64,000 bases of DNA from Sinomonas atrocyanea (GTDB lineage: Bacteria > Actinomycetota > Actinomycetes > Actinomycetales > Micrococcaceae), in the NCBI RefSeq assembly GCF_030812675.1, contig NZ_JAUSTE010000010.1, positions 1-64,000 of the forward strand, written 5' to 3'. Under the pieces are notes generated by a model. The model had not been told where the DNA came from and did not search any database. It saw only the letters and a program-made list of their open reading frames with translations. How positions within the stretch are numbered: the stretch's first letter is position 1; each line of letters starts with the position of its first letter. Position numbers and translations under genes: made by a program. Of the stretch, positions 8,534 to 17,083 are shown piece after piece.

Positions 8534-8869
8534 ATGTCGATCTTCCGGCGCCGCGGCCCGCACAGCACCTCCGGCACCGCGGGGACGCCTGAGCCGCCCG
8601 AGGCCCGGCTCAGCGCCACGGTCTCCGGCATGGTGCAGGGGGTGGGATTCCGCTTCCGGACCCTCGGGCAGGCCGAGCGGCTGGGCCTCGTGGGCTCGGC
8701 CGGCAACCTCCCGGACGGGACCGTCGAGGTGGTCGCCGAGGGTGCGCGCGACGGCGTCCAGGCGATGCTGGACTGGCTGCGCTCCGACGAGGCGCCCGGC
8801 CGCGTGGACGAGGTCCGGGCCAGCATCGGCCCGGCCACCGGCGAGTTCTCGGAGTTCAGCCTGTTCTGA
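8534..8869 (+). CDS. acyP: Acylphosphatase
   Basis: A 111-residue protein. The family core begins near residue 25 and carries GMVQGVGFR (residues 32-40), whose Arg40 binds phosphate, and Asn58 in GSAGNLPDG, the catalytic Asn. The first 24 residues are a low-complexity extension not seen in minimal 90-residue acylphosphatases. The enzyme hydrolyses carboxyl-phosphate bonds such as those in acetyl or carbamoyl phosphate in the cytosol. It follows the PAP2 gene by three bases, so it is probably co-transcribed. Confidence 0.93.
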   Translation: MSIFRRRGPHSTSGTAGTPEPPEARLSATVSGMVQGVGFRFRTLGQAERLGLVGSAGNLPDGTVEVVAEGARDGVQAMLDWLRSDEAPGRVDEVRASIGPATGEFSEFSLF

Positions 8870-8887
8870 GCGGCCGGTCCCGGCCGT

Positions 8888-9679
8888 CTATCCGCGCAGG
8901 TAGTCCAGCTGGGCGGCCACCGAGTTCTCGGCGGCCCGGCGCACGCTCGCGTCGACGTCCGCGTACACGGCGTCGGTCACCTGCGCCACCGTGGCGTCCC
9001 CGCCCAGCTCTGCGAGCGCGGCGCGCACCTGGTCGAGGCGTTCCTCACGGTGGGCGAGGTAGGCGCGCGCGATGCCGGCCAGGTCGGGGAGCACCGGACC
9101 GTGGGCGGGCAGCACCGTGGCGGGGCCCAGGGCCTCGAGCCGGCGCAGGGTCGCGAGGTAGTCGCCGAGCCGCCCGTCGGGGAACATGATCACCGTGGTG
9201 CCGCGGCCCAGGATCGTGTCGCCCGTGAGCACCGCGCCGTGCTCGCCGTCGTCGGGGAGCGCCAGGCAGATCGAGTCCGCTGTGTGGCCCGGGGTGGCGA
9301 GGACCTCGATCCGCACCCCGGCGGCCTCGAGGCGCTCGCCGTCCTCGAGCGGTTCCGCGCCGCGGCACAGTGCGGCGTCCTTGGCCCGCACGGGGGCACC
9401 GGTCATGCGGTGGAACTCCCCGGCCGCCTCGGTGTGGTCCGGGTGGTGGTGCGTGAGGACTACGAGCTCGACCCGCCCGGCGCCGGCCAGCTCGGCCAGA
9501 TGTTCGGGGTCGAGGGGGCCCGGGTCCACGACCACTGCCGAGTCGGAGTCCGGCGCCGCGATCACGTACGAGTTCGTCCCGTCGAGGCTCATCGGCCCGG
9601 GATTGGGGGCGAGCCGGTACCGGGTGAGGGCGGAGCTGCGGACCCAGCGGGTCGCGGGGGCGGTGACGTCGTCGGCCAT
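8888..9679 (-). CDS. MBL-fold metallo-hydrolase
   Basis: A 263-residue protein with the metal-binding HHHPDH motif at residues 77-82. Further MBL markers are ATPGHTADS (metal His), TGDTIL and LPAHGP. The arrangement with NSYVI near residue 37 and GPLDPEH near 54 fits the LACTB2/glyoxalase II-like group, which hydrolyses thioesters or acts on nucleic acids; the substrate is undetermined. TACGCT sits 6 bases before the ATG, so a leaderless message is predicted. It converges on acyP with an 18-base gap. Confidence 0.88.
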   Translation of the reverse strand: MADDVTAPATRWVRSSALTRYRLAPNPGPMSLDGTNSYVIAAPDSDSAVVVDPGPLDPEHLAELAGAGRVELVVLTHHHPDHTEAAGEFHRMTGAPVRAKDAALCRGAEPLEDGERLEAAGVRIEVLATPGHTADSICLALPDDGEHGAVLTGDTILGRGTTVIMFPDGRLGDYLATLRRLEALGPATVLPAHGPVLPDLAGIARAYLAHREERLDQVRAALAELGGDATVAQVTDAVYADVDASVRRAAENSVAAQLDYLRG

Positions 9680-9685
9680 GCCTTC

Positions 9686-9691
9686 AGCGTA
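9686..9691 (-). promoter_or_regulatory. -10 element, leaderless MBL hydrolase
   Basis: TACGCT on the coding strand, exactly 6 bases (GAAGGC) before the ATG at 9679. This spacing places the transcription start at the first base of the start codon. Confidence 0.55.
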
Positions 9692-9755
9692 GCCCGGCGC
9701 ACGACGCCGCCTGCTCGCCTCGGGTGGGCCGCCCGCGGGAGGCGGGCGGCCGCCG

Positions 9756-9832
9756 TCGTACCCGGAAGGCCGAAAGGGCGGCGAGATGCGTACCCGAAAC
9801 CGGAGGAAGGCGGCGAGATGCGTACCCGAAAC
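9756..9832. repeat. 33-bp-period intergenic repeat (copy set 2)
   Basis: CGAGATGCGTACCCGAAAC occurs at 9782-9800 and 9815-9832 (the latter without surplus), each preceded by GGCGG, with a 33-base period. A degraded copy (CGTCGTACCCGGAA) starts near 9756. It is the inverted counterpart of the array at 4977-5056. It fills most of the 208-base gap between the MBL gene's promoter and the 3' end of the iron ATPase gene. Nothing else recognisable is in that gap. Confidence 0.85.
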
Positions 9833-9887
9833 GGTGAGGGTGCGGGGGAGGAGCAGGGTCAGGGGGCGGTCAGTCGAGGGCGGCGGG

Positions 9888-11036
9888 TCAGTCGAGGGGG
9901 AAGGCCACGCCCTCGCCGATGACCTTGAGCGCGAGGTCCATCCCGGCCCGGGCCATGGCGGCGTTCCAGTGGCGGATGGTGATGACCTCTCCGCCGCCAG
10001 GGATGCGCGGGTCCGCCGGGCGCTCGGGCAGCTTGATGCGCACGGAGGATTCGGGGCCGAAGTAGTCCCAGTCGAGCACGGTGCCGTGGATGCGCGAGTC
10101 CGCGGCGATGCGGATCTGCTCGGGGCGCAGCATGATCTGCACGCGGCCCTGCGCGGGCGGCCGGCGGACGGGGATCGCGCCGAGGGAGCACATGGCCAGC
10201 GAGCCCTCGAGCCAGGCGTCGAGGATCACGGCGTCGCCGAGGAACTCGGCCGTGGCGCGGTCCGCGGGCCGGGTGTAGACCACGAACGGGTTGCCGATCT
10301 GGGCGAGCCGGCCGCCGCGCATCACGGCGACCTGGTCGGCGAAGGAGAGGGCCTCGGCCTGGTCGTGGGTGACGAGGATCGTGGTGACGCCGGCGTGGTG
10401 CAGGACCTTGCCGATCGCCCGGCGGGTGGCGACCCGGAGGCCTGCGTCGAGCGCGGAGAACGGCTCGTCCAGGAGCATGACCTCGGGCTCGCACGCCATG
10501 GCCCGGGCGAGGGCGATCCGCTGCTGCTGGCCGCCGGAGAGCTGGTGGGGGCGGCGCTTGGCGTACGCGGGGTCGAGGGCCACCATCTCCAGCAGCTCCT
10601 CGACCCGCTCCTGGACCGCCCTGCGGCCGCGGAACTTCTCCCGGTCCAGCCCGAACGCGACGTTCTGCCCGACGGACAGGTGCGGGAACAGGGCCCCGTC
10701 CTGGGCGACGTAGCCGATGTTGCGCCGGTGGGCCGGCACCCACGTGCTTCCGGCGACCTCCTTGCCGTCCATGAGGATCCGGCCGGTGTCGGGCGCCTCG
10801 AACCCGGCGATGAGCCGCAGGAGGGTGGTCTTGCCGGAGCCGCTCGGGCCCACGATGGCCGTGGTCCCGCCCCGGGCCACGGAGAGGTTGATGCCCTTGA
10901 GCACCTGCTGGCGCCCGAAGTCCTTGGTCACCTCCTCGATGTCGAGGTGGTGGTCCGCGGTCTGGGCGATCTGCGGGGCCACCCGCGGGCTGGGGAAGCG
11001 GGCCGCCGCTGCGGGCGTGGGGGTCTGTTCGGTCAC
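9888..11036 (-). CDS. fbpC: Iron(III) ABC transporter ATP-binding protein
   Basis: A 382-residue ATPase. It has Walker A GPSGSGKT (63-70), the signature LSGGQ (166-170), Walker B LLDEP (188-192) and the switch His in LVTHDQAEAL. A C-terminal TOBE-like beta region (VQIMLRPEQIRIAAD) follows, as in FbpC/PotA/CysA. I start at GTG 11036, which overlaps the TGA of the permease (GTGA), a typical coupled start; the open frame extends far upstream only because of GC bias. It energises ferric-iron uptake with the two upstream genes. The first 28 residues before the ABC domain are a short Ala/Pro-rich extension. Confidence 0.92.
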   Translation of the reverse strand: MTEQTPTPAAAARFPSPRVAPQIAQTADHHLDIEEVTKDFGRQQVLKGINLSVARGGTTAIVGPSGSGKTTLLRLIAGFEAPDTGRILMDGKEVAGSTWVPAHRRNIGYVAQDGALFPHLSVGQNVAFGLDREKFRGRRAVQERVEELLEMVALDPAYAKRRPHQLSGGQQQRIALARAMACEPEVMLLDEPFSALDAGLRVATRRAIGKVLHHAGVTTILVTHDQAEALSFADQVAVMRGGRLAQIGNPFVVYTRPADRATAEFLGDAVILDAWLEGSLAMCSLGAIPVRRPPAQGRVQIMLRPEQIRIAADSRIHGTVLDWDYFGPESSVRIKLPERPADPRIPGGGEVITIRHWNAAMARAGMDLALKVIGEGVAFPLD

Positions 11037-12637
11037 TGTCCGGCTGCTTTCTTGGACTGCTGGAACAACAGGTACGTCATCGGCGCGGAGAGCGCGATCA
11101 TCACGAGCGCGTACGGGGCCGCCCTGACATAGTCGATCTCGCTCGTCAGGGCCCAGAACTCGGTGGCGAGCGTCCTGGTGCCCAGCGGGGAGAGGAGCAG
11201 GGTGGCCGTGAGCTCGTTGACCACGGCGAGGAACACGAGCGCGGCGCCGCCCGCGGCGGCCGGGGCCACGAGCCGCAGCGTGACGCGCGCGAACGCGAGC
11301 AGCGGGGGCTTCCCGAGGGCCTGGGCGGCCTCCTCGAGCTCCTTGGGGGCCTGGGCGAGGCCGGCGCGCAGGTTCACGAGCGCGCGGGGGAGGAAGAGCA
11401 GCACGTAGGCGGCCACGAGCAGGCCCGTGGTCTGGTACACGCCCGGGATGACGCGCAGCGCGACCGTCACGAACGCGAGCGCGAGGACGATCCCGGGCAT
11501 CGAGCTCGTCACGTAGTTGGACAGCTCGAGCCCGCGGGAGAGCCATCCCGGGAACCGCACGGCGAGGAACGCGAGGGGGAAGGCCACCACGGTGGTCACG
11601 ATGGCGCCGAGCAGCCCCAGCCACAGGCTCGCGCCGAGCGCCCCGGCCAGGTCCGCCGTCTGCCAGATGCCCGCCCCGCCTTGGGCGGCCCAGGTCACGG
11701 TCATCCACAGCGGCACCCCCACGGCGAGGACGGCGACCGCCAGGAGCGCCAGCTGTGCAGGAAGCTGCCACGTCCCGAGCCCGAGGCGGGTCGGGGTGGC
11801 CTGGGCGCCGGAGCCGATGCGCGCGTACCGGGCGTTGCCGCGCACCCGCGCCTCGGCCACGAGGAACACGAGGCAGACCGTGACCAGGACGGAGGCGAGC
11901 ATGTTGCCCGCGGCGCCGTTGAAGGTCGAGCGGTACTGCTCCATGATCGCGGTCGTGAACGTGTCGAAGCGGATCATCGCGAAGGCGCCGTACTCGGCCA
12001 GCAGGTGCAGCGCCACGAGCAGCGCCCCTCCGGACACCGCGATCCGCAGCTGGGGCAGCACCACGCGGAAGAACGTCCGCCACGCGCCCAGCCCCAGCGA
12101 TGCCGCGGACTGCTCGATCGCCGGGTCCATCCGGGAGAGCGTGGCGGCCACGGGGATGTACACGAGCGGGTAGTACGAGAGCGTGGCGATGAGGACCCCG
12201 GAGAACACCCCTTCGAGCCGCGGCACCGCGGACACCCAGGCGTACGAGTTCACGAACGCCGGGATGGCCAGCGGCGCCGCCAGGACCACCGCCCAGACCC
12301 GGTGCGCCCGCAGCGCGGTCCGCTCCACGAGCCACGCCCCGCCCACCCCCAGCACGATGCACAGGGGCACCGTGATGAGCGCGAGCAGGAGCGTGTTGCC
12401 GAGCAGCTCGAGGGTGCGCTCGCGGAAGATGAGCGCCGCCGCGGTGTCCCAGCCGGTGCTGACGGTCATGAACGCCACGAACCCGAGCGGGATCAGCGAC
12501 GCGGCGGCGACGAGGCAGGCGGCGAGGACGACGCCGAAGGGCGGGCGGGGGCGCTTGCCCTCGCCCGCCTCCGGGGTCGCCTCGCTCGGCACTGGGAGTC
12601 CGGTGACGGCGAGGACGGCGGCTGGGGCGGATTCCAC
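11033..12637 (-). CDS. fbpB: Iron(III) ABC transporter permease
   Basis: A 534-residue fused permease with about 12 membrane segments and two binding-protein-dependent transport modules, as in FbpB/SfuB. EAA-type loops are visible near residues 185-205 (QSAASLGLGAWRTFFRVVLPQL) and in the second half (ELEEAAQALGKPPLLAFARVTL). The start is GTG, three bases after the stop of the lipoprotein gene. It forms the membrane channel for iron released by the binding protein. Gene order is binding protein, permease, ATPase on the minus strand. Confidence 0.92.
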   Translation of the reverse strand: MESAPAAVLAVTGLPVPSEATPEAGEGKRPRPPFGVVLAACLVAAASLIPLGFVAFMTVSTGWDTAAALIFRERTLELLGNTLLLALITVPLCIVLGVGGAWLVERTALRAHRVWAVVLAAPLAIPAFVNSYAWVSAVPRLEGVFSGVLIATLSYYPLVYIPVAATLSRMDPAIEQSAASLGLGAWRTFFRVVLPQLRIAVSGGALLVALHLLAEYGAFAMIRFDTFTTAIMEQYRSTFNGAAGNMLASVLVTVCLVFLVAEARVRGNARYARIGSGAQATPTRLGLGTWQLPAQLALLAVAVLAVGVPLWMTVTWAAQGGAGIWQTADLAGALGASLWLGLLGAIVTTVVAFPLAFLAVRFPGWLSRGLELSNYVTSSMPGIVLALAFVTVALRVIPGVYQTTGLLVAAYVLLFLPRALVNLRAGLAQAPKELEEAAQALGKPPLLAFARVTLRLVAPAAAGGAALVFLAVVNELTATLLLSPLGTRTLATEFWALTSEIDYVRAAPYALVMIALSAPMTYLLFQQSKKAAGQ

Positions 12638-12640
12638 GGT

Positions 12641-13675
12641 CTAGAGGAGTCCTGTGGCGGTCATGAGCTCGTTGACCTTCTGCGAGTTGAGCTTGGCCGG
12701 ATCGATCTTGGGCGCTTGGAGCTGCTCGAGGGGAACGAGCTTGGCATTGGACGGGACGCCGGAGCCCACGGCGTACTCGTAGGAGGAGCCCTTCTGCAGG
12801 ACCTCCTGGCCCTTCTTGCCGGTGATGAACTTCAGGAACTCCTGCGCGGCGGCCTGGTTCTTCGAGGACTTGAGCACGCCGCCGCCCGAGACGGAGACGA
12901 AGGCGCCCGGGTCCTGGTTCTTGAAGTACTCGAGGCCCACGTTGTTGGAGTTCTCGCCCGTCTTGGCCTGATCGCCGAACCAGTAGTAGTGGTAGATGAC
13001 CGCGCCATCCACCTCGCCGCTGTTGACGGCCTTCATGGCGGTCGAGTTGCCCTTGTAGGACTTGGCGCCGTCCTTGAGCGCCTGGAGCCACGCCTTGGTG
13101 GCGTCCTCGCCCTTGAGCTGCAGCATCGCGGAGACGATCGCCTGGAAGTCGGCGCCGGAGGGCGAGGCCGCCCAGCGGCCCTTCCACTGGGGGCCCTCGA
13201 GGTCCATGAGGGACTTGGGCAGCTTGTCCTGGGACACCTTCGACTTGTTGTAGGCGAACACGGTGGAGCGCGCGGCGATGCCGACCCACTTGTTGGTGGA
13301 CGGGCGGTACTCGGCGGGCACCTGGGCAGCGGTGGCCGGGTCGATGTCGGCGAAGAGGCCGGCGTTCTCCACCTGGGTCATCGCGGGGGAATTCTCGGTG
13401 AGGAAGACGTCCGCCGGGGAGGCAGGGCCCTCCTGGATGATCTGGTTCGACATCTCGGTGTCGTCGCCCTGGCGGTAGTTGACCTTGATCCCGGTCTCCG
13501 CCGTGAACTCGTCGATCCACTCCTTCGTGAGGGACTCGTGCTGGGCGTTGTAGACCGTGATGGTGCCCTTGTCGCCGGAGGCGGTGCCGGGTGCCGAGGA
13601 TCCGCAGGCGGCGAGGCCGAGCGAGGTGGCGGCGACCAGGGCGATGCCAGCGAGGGCGCGGGGTCGGAGCTTCAT
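12641..13675 (-). CDS. fbpA: Iron(III) ABC transporter substrate-binding lipoprotein
   Basis: A 344-residue lipoprotein with a basic N-terminus, hydrophobic segment and lipobox LAAC (Cys24). The mature part starts near ITVYNAQHESLTKEWIDEF and contains a YHYYWFG stretch supplying Tyr ligands like those that bind Fe3+ in FbpA-type proteins. It captures ferric iron at the outer face of the membrane for the downstream permease and ATPase. The ATG is supported by AAGGGAAG six bases upstream. An IdeR-like operator (13760-13778) overlaps the likely core promoter and a CRP-like site lies further upstream, so iron repression and possible CRP activation are predicted. Confidence 0.93.
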   Translation of the reverse strand: MKLRPRALAGIALVAATSLGLAACGSSAPGTASGDKGTITVYNAQHESLTKEWIDEFTAETGIKVNYRQGDDTEMSNQIIQEGPASPADVFLTENSPAMTQVENAGLFADIDPATAAQVPAEYRPSTNKWVGIAARSTVFAYNKSKVSQDKLPKSLMDLEGPQWKGRWAASPSGADFQAIVSAMLQLKGEDATKAWLQALKDGAKSYKGNSTAMKAVNSGEVDGAVIYHYYWFGDQAKTGENSNNVGLEYFKNQDPGAFVSVSGGGVLKSSKNQAAAQEFLKFITGKKGQEVLQKGSSYEYAVGSGVPSNAKLVPLEQLQAPKIDPAKLNSQKVNELMTATGLL

Positions 13676-13759
13676 CGAAAGCTTCCCTTTCGTGGGGTCA
13701 CAGGGATGGTGGGCGACGGCGCCGCCGGCTGGCGTCGTCGGGTGACGTCACGATCGACT

Positions 13760-13778
13760 GTAGGTTAGCCACACCTAA
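13760..13778. promoter_or_regulatory. IdeR/DtxR-type iron box upstream of fbpA
   Basis: GTAGGTTAGCCACACCTAA matches the 19-base DtxR/IdeR consensus at about 15 positions and keeps the inverted AGGTT/CACCT arms. A -10-like TACAGT (coding strand, 13762 to 13757) touches the box, so bound regulator would block RNA polymerase. Iron-replete repression of the fbpABC operon is the natural inference. Confidence 0.8.
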
Positions 13779-13801
13779 GACGCCGCCCATTCTTCCCATA
13801 A

Positions 13802-13817
13802 TGTGACGCATCTCACG
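13802..13817. promoter_or_regulatory. CRP/GlxR-like site upstream of fbpA
   Basis: TGTGACGCATCTCACG matches TGTGA-N6-TCACA in 9 of 10 defined bases. Its centre is about 60 bases upstream of the predicted fbpA transcription start, a typical activator position. It lies between the iron box and the GH76 stop codon. Confidence 0.5.
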
Positions 13818-13841
13818 TCAATTACGCAACCTTGACCTTCG

Positions 13842-14999
13842 CTAATCCCCCTGAGTGAGCCGATGCGCGGCCTCGGAGACCATCCACGCCTGCAGCTGGG
13901 TGGACAGCTCGACCCGGCGTCCGGGCGGATACGCGTCCGACGCCGCCTCGCCCGGCCTCTGCGGGAAGGTCCACCAGGCCGCGTCCCGGCGGCCGCGGCC
14001 GGGCTCCGTGCGCAGCTCGGCCCCCGCCCACAGCGCCTCGGCGGTGGCCGTGACCAGCCCCCGCGCGGTGCTCCGCGCCGCGAGCGGAAGCCGCGGGTCG
14101 CCGGCCGCGTCGGCGAGGTGGCGCGCGAGGATGCCCATGAACAGGCCGCCGTCCCCGCCGCCGTCCGCCCGCAGCGCGCGGCGGTGGCCGCCGTCGTGCG
14201 CCGTCTCGACAGTGAGGCGCTCCGCCACGGCGTGCGTCAGGGCCGCCGCCCGGGCGAGGTTGTCAGCGCCGCCCAGCGCGAGCAGTGCGCCGAGGATCGG
14301 GCCCTGGTTGTAGGTCCAGACGTCCCGGACGAGCTCGCCCGCCCCGCCCGGGGCCAGATTGAGGCCGTCGAGGTACAGGCCCTGCTCGGGGTCGAGGAGC
14401 CTCTCGTTGAGCCAGTCGACGAGACGCTGGGCGCGGGCCGGGTCGCCCGTGCGGGCGAAGAACAGGGCGCCGGGGCCCGTGGAGGCGGTGTTCTTGTACC
14501 GCCGGCGCGTGTTCCAGAAGAGCCCGCCGCCGAGGTCGTCGGTCTCCGCCGAGACGAGCTCCCGGCCGAGCTCCCGCACGGCGGCCCGTGCGGCGGGGAG
14601 GCCGGCGCCGGACGCTCCCGGCAGGCCCTGCAGGCGGCCGAGCCGGTCCGAGGCCAGCGCGAGCCAGGCCATGTCGTCGTAGAACCAGTTCCGGTACCGG
14701 AAGCCGTTGCGGACGCGGATGCCGGCCAGGAGGTCCCGCGCGAGGGCGAGCTCCCGCGGTGCCGACGCGGGCCCGGTGGCCGCCGCCAGCCGGCGCTGCG
14801 CCGCGTCCACGAGGCAGTCGAGATAGTGGGCCTGCCACCAGTAGTGCCACGGGGCCCACGGGGTCCGGACCCGCTGGGCGGGCCGGGCCACCGAGGCGAT
14901 CCAGGTTCCGGGGACCGCGCCCAGGAGGCGGTGGCCGAAGCCGGAGTTGACGCTGTCCGCAGCGGCGTGGGCGCGTTCGGCCCAGATGGTCGGGTCCAT
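13842..14999 (-). CDS. Glycoside hydrolase family 76-type protein
   Basis: A 385-residue protein with the GH76 catalytic Asp pair at 108-109 (NWFYDDMAWLALA). Other GH76-like stretches are the N-terminal WHYWWQAHYLDCLVDA, GGLFWNTRRRYKNTAST and VWTYNQGPILGALLAL. GH76 enzymes cleave alpha-1,6-mannosidic bonds. No signal peptide is present, so it would act in the cytosol, unlike secreted yeast-mannan-degrading members. TAGGGT lies 6 bases before the ATG, predicting a leaderless mRNA. Confidence 0.85.
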   Translation of the reverse strand: MDPTIWAERAHAAADSVNSGFGHRLLGAVPGTWIASVARPAQRVRTPWAPWHYWWQAHYLDCLVDAAQRRLAAATGPASAPRELALARDLLAGIRVRNGFRYRNWFYDDMAWLALASDRLGRLQGLPGASGAGLPAARAAVRELGRELVSAETDDLGGGLFWNTRRRYKNTASTGPGALFFARTGDPARAQRLVDWLNERLLDPEQGLYLDGLNLAPGGAGELVRDVWTYNQGPILGALLALGGADNLARAAALTHAVAERLTVETAHDGGHRRALRADGGGDGGLFMGILARHLADAAGDPRLPLAARSTARGLVTATAEALWAGAELRTEPGRGRRDAAWWTFPQRPGEAASDAYPPGRRVELSTQLQAWMVSEAAHRLTQGD

Positions 15000-15005
15000 G
15001 CGCCC

Positions 15006-15011
15006 ACCCTA
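15006..15011 (-). promoter_or_regulatory. -10 element, leaderless GH76 gene
   Basis: TAGGGT on the coding strand, 6 bases (GGGCGC) before ATG 14999; no ribosome binding site is present. Confidence 0.5.
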
Positions 15012-15027
15012 GCGGCGCGGCTGGGCC

Positions 15028-15080
15028 GTGACCGGTCTCACAGCCGTGCGCTACGATGCTTCCGGTTAGTGACCATTAAC
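15028..15080 (+). promoter_or_regulatory. Promoter with palindromic operator, SDR/acyl-CoA dehydrogenase operon
   Basis: GTGACC (15028-15033) and TACGAT (15052-15057) form a plausible -35/-10 pair with an 18-base spacer. Immediately downstream, GTTAGTGACCATTAAC (15065-15080) is an interrupted palindrome with GTTAnTG/CAnTAAC arms over the predicted transcription start. This placement suits a TetR-type repressor of fatty-acid or amino-acid catabolism genes, but no such regulator is encoded nearby. Confidence 0.5.
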
Positions 15081-15091
15081 TGGGAGGCGCC

Positions 15092-15868
15092 ATGGAGCTT
15101 CAGGGGACGGCAGCGCTCATCACGGGAGGGGCGTCCGGGCTGGGCGCCGCGACGGCCCGGCGGCTGCACGCAGACGGGGCGGCGGTGCTGCTCGTCGACC
15201 TGCCCGGCAGCGCCGGCGAGGCCCTCGCCGATGACCTCGGGGACCGGGCCGCCTTCGCCCCCGCCGACGTGACGGACGAGGCCCAGGTGCGGGCCGCCGT
15301 CGTGCGCGCGGGCGAGCTCGCCCCGCTGCGCGTCGTGGTCAACTGCGCGGGCGTGGCGACGCCCGGGAAGGTCCTCGGCCGCGAGGGCGTGCTGCCGCTG
15401 GAGCAGTTCGAGCGGGTGATCCGCGTGAACCTCCTCGGCACCTTCAACGTGATCCGGCTCGCGGCCGAGGCGATGGCCGCGACCGAGCCCGTCTCCACCG
15501 ACCTCGGCGGACCGGAGCGCGGCGTCATCGTCAACACGGCGTCCGTCGCCGCGTTCGACGGGCAGATCGGCCAGCCCGCCTACTCCGCATCCAAGGGCGG
15601 AGTCCACGCGATGACCCTCCCGATCGCCCGGGAGCTCGCCCGCTCGCTCATCCGGGTCGTCACCATCGCGCCGGGCATCTTCGAGACGCCCATGATGGCC
15701 GGGCTGTCCCGCGAGGCGCAGGACTCGCTCGGCGCCCAGGTCCCGCACCCGGCCCGCCTCGGCCGGCCCGCCGAGTACGCCAACCTCGTGGCGCACATCG
15801 TGGACAACGCGATGCTCAACGGGGAGACGATCCGCCTCGACGGGGCCATCCGGATGGCCCCCAAGTGA
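15092..15868 (+). CDS. Short-chain dehydrogenase, 3-hydroxyacyl-CoA dehydrogenase type
   Basis: A 258-residue SDR. The NAD-binding TGGASGLG is at 11-18, NCAG at 84-87, the catalytic Ser at about 151, Tyr164 and Lys168 (YSASK). The pattern [20 protein letters not shown] and [10 protein letters not shown] is characteristic of the HSD17B10/type II 3-hydroxyacyl-CoA dehydrogenase group, which oxidises short branched 3-hydroxyacyl-CoAs. GGGAGG precedes the ATG. Its stop overlaps the GTG of the acyl-CoA dehydrogenase gene, so both act in one pathway, probably beta-oxidation or isoleucine-type degradation. Confidence 0.9.
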   Translation: MELQGTAALITGGASGLGAATARRLHADGAAVLLVDLPGSAGEALADDLGDRAAFAPADVTDEAQVRAAVVRAGELAPLRVVVNCAGVATPGKVLGREGVLPLEQFERVIRVNLLGTFNVIRLAAEAMAATEPVSTDLGGPERGVIVNTASVAAFDGQIGQPAYSASKGGVHAMTLPIARELARSLIRVVTIAPGIFETPMMAGLSREAQDSLGAQVPHPARLGRPAEYANLVAHIVDNAMLNGETIRLDGAIRMAPK

Positions 15869-17064
15869 CCGCCGTCGCCTCCGGCGGCCCGCGTGCCGCG
15901 GAACTGCCCGCCGCGGACTACTACGACCTCGAGCGGCGCCTCGAGCCCCGCGAGCGGGCCAAGCTCGCCGAGCTGCGCGAGTTCCTCGCCGCCGAGATCG
16001 CCCCGCACGCCGTGGGCTGGTGGGAGCGCGAGGAGTTCCCGCACCACGTCCTGCCCCGGCTCGCCGCACTGGGGCTCTCCACCCCGCACCGCCACGGCCA
16101 CTCGCGGCTGTTCACGGGGCTGGTCATCGCCGAGCTGACCCGGGCCGATACCTCGATGGCGACCTTCTTCATGGTCCACCACGACCTCTTCGTCGAGGGC
16201 CTGTACGAGTTCGGGACGGCGGAGCAGCGCGCCCGCTACCTCGACGACGCCGTCTCGCTGCGCACCACCGGGGCGTTCGCGCTGACCGAGCCGGGGCACG
16301 GGTCCGACGTCGCCGGCGGCCTGACGCTCTCGGCCCGCCGCGACGGGGACTCGTGGGTGCTCGACGGAGCGAAGCGCTGGATCGGCAACGGCACCTTCGC
16401 CGACCACCTCCTCGTCTGGGCCCGCGAGGCCGGGGGCGCCTCGGAGGGGGCCCTGCGGGCCTTCATCGTGCCCGGCACCGCCCCGGGGCTGACCCGCGCC
16501 CGGATCGAGCACAAGACCGCCCTGCGGACCGTGCAGAACGCCGACCTCGTCTTCGAGGGCGTGCGGGTGCCCGAGGCCGACCGCTTCGCGCGGGTCTCCT
16601 CGTTCGACGACGCCCGCACCATGCTCCTCGGCTCGCGCCTGCTCGTCGCCTGGCAGGCCGTGGGGCAGCAGCTCGCGGCGTTCGATGTGGCCCGCGCCTA
16701 CGCGCTCGAGCGGGAGCAGTTCGGGCGCCCGCTCGCCAGGTTCCAGATGGTCCAGGGCCAGCTCGTGACGATGCTCGGCAACGCGACCGCGTCGATGGCG
16801 ATGCTCGCCGAGCTCTCCGCGCTCCAGACCGAGGGCCGGGCCACCATGGCCCGGGTGGCACTCGCCAAGGCGTGGGCGACCGCCCGGATGCGCGAGACCG
16901 TGGCGCTCGGGCGCGGCATCCTGGGCGGCAACGGCATCCTGGCCGACTACGCGATGGCCAAGGTCTTCGCCGACGCGGAGGCCATCTTCACCTACGAGGG
17001 CACCTATGAGGTCAACGCCCTCATCGCGGGCCGGGACATCACAGGAGTCTCGGCCATCGCCTGA
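15865..17064 (+). CDS. Acyl-CoA dehydrogenase family protein
   Basis: A 399-residue flavoprotein dehydrogenase. The start GTG overlaps the SDR stop (GTGA). Visible family marks are [15 protein letters not shown] (FAD/substrate region, about residues 136-152), the C-terminal [11 protein letters not shown] and YEGTYEVN. Glu378 in YEGT is the expected catalytic base position. Sequence character is near the glutaryl-CoA dehydrogenase/crotonobetainyl-type branch. It would introduce the alpha-beta double bond in an acyl-CoA, the step before hydration and oxidation by the upstream SDR. The specific acyl chain is not readable. Confidence 0.9.
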   Translation: MTAVASGGPRAAELPAADYYDLERRLEPRERAKLAELREFLAAEIAPHAVGWWEREEFPHHVLPRLAALGLSTPHRHGHSRLFTGLVIAELTRADTSMATFFMVHHDLFVEGLYEFGTAEQRARYLDDAVSLRTTGAFALTEPGHGSDVAGGLTLSARRDGDSWVLDGAKRWIGNGTFADHLLVWAREAGGASEGALRAFIVPGTAPGLTRARIEHKTALRTVQNADLVFEGVRVPEADRFARVSSFDDARTMLLGSRLLVAWQAVGQQLAAFDVARAYALEREQFGRPLARFQMVQGQLVTMLGNATASMAMLAELSALQTEGRATMARVALAKAWATARMRETVALGRGILGGNGILADYAMAKVFADAEAIFTYEGTYEVNALIAGRDITGVSAIA

Positions 17065-17083
17065 CCTCCGCGCGCCCCGTGGC

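Noticed and set aside
9888-13520. One very long minus-strand open frame running from fbpC through fbpB and fbpA
   Set aside because: The iron permease and binding-protein genes are clear in other frames over the same DNA. The upstream part of the frame is open only because of extreme GC bias; the ATPase starts at GTG 11036.
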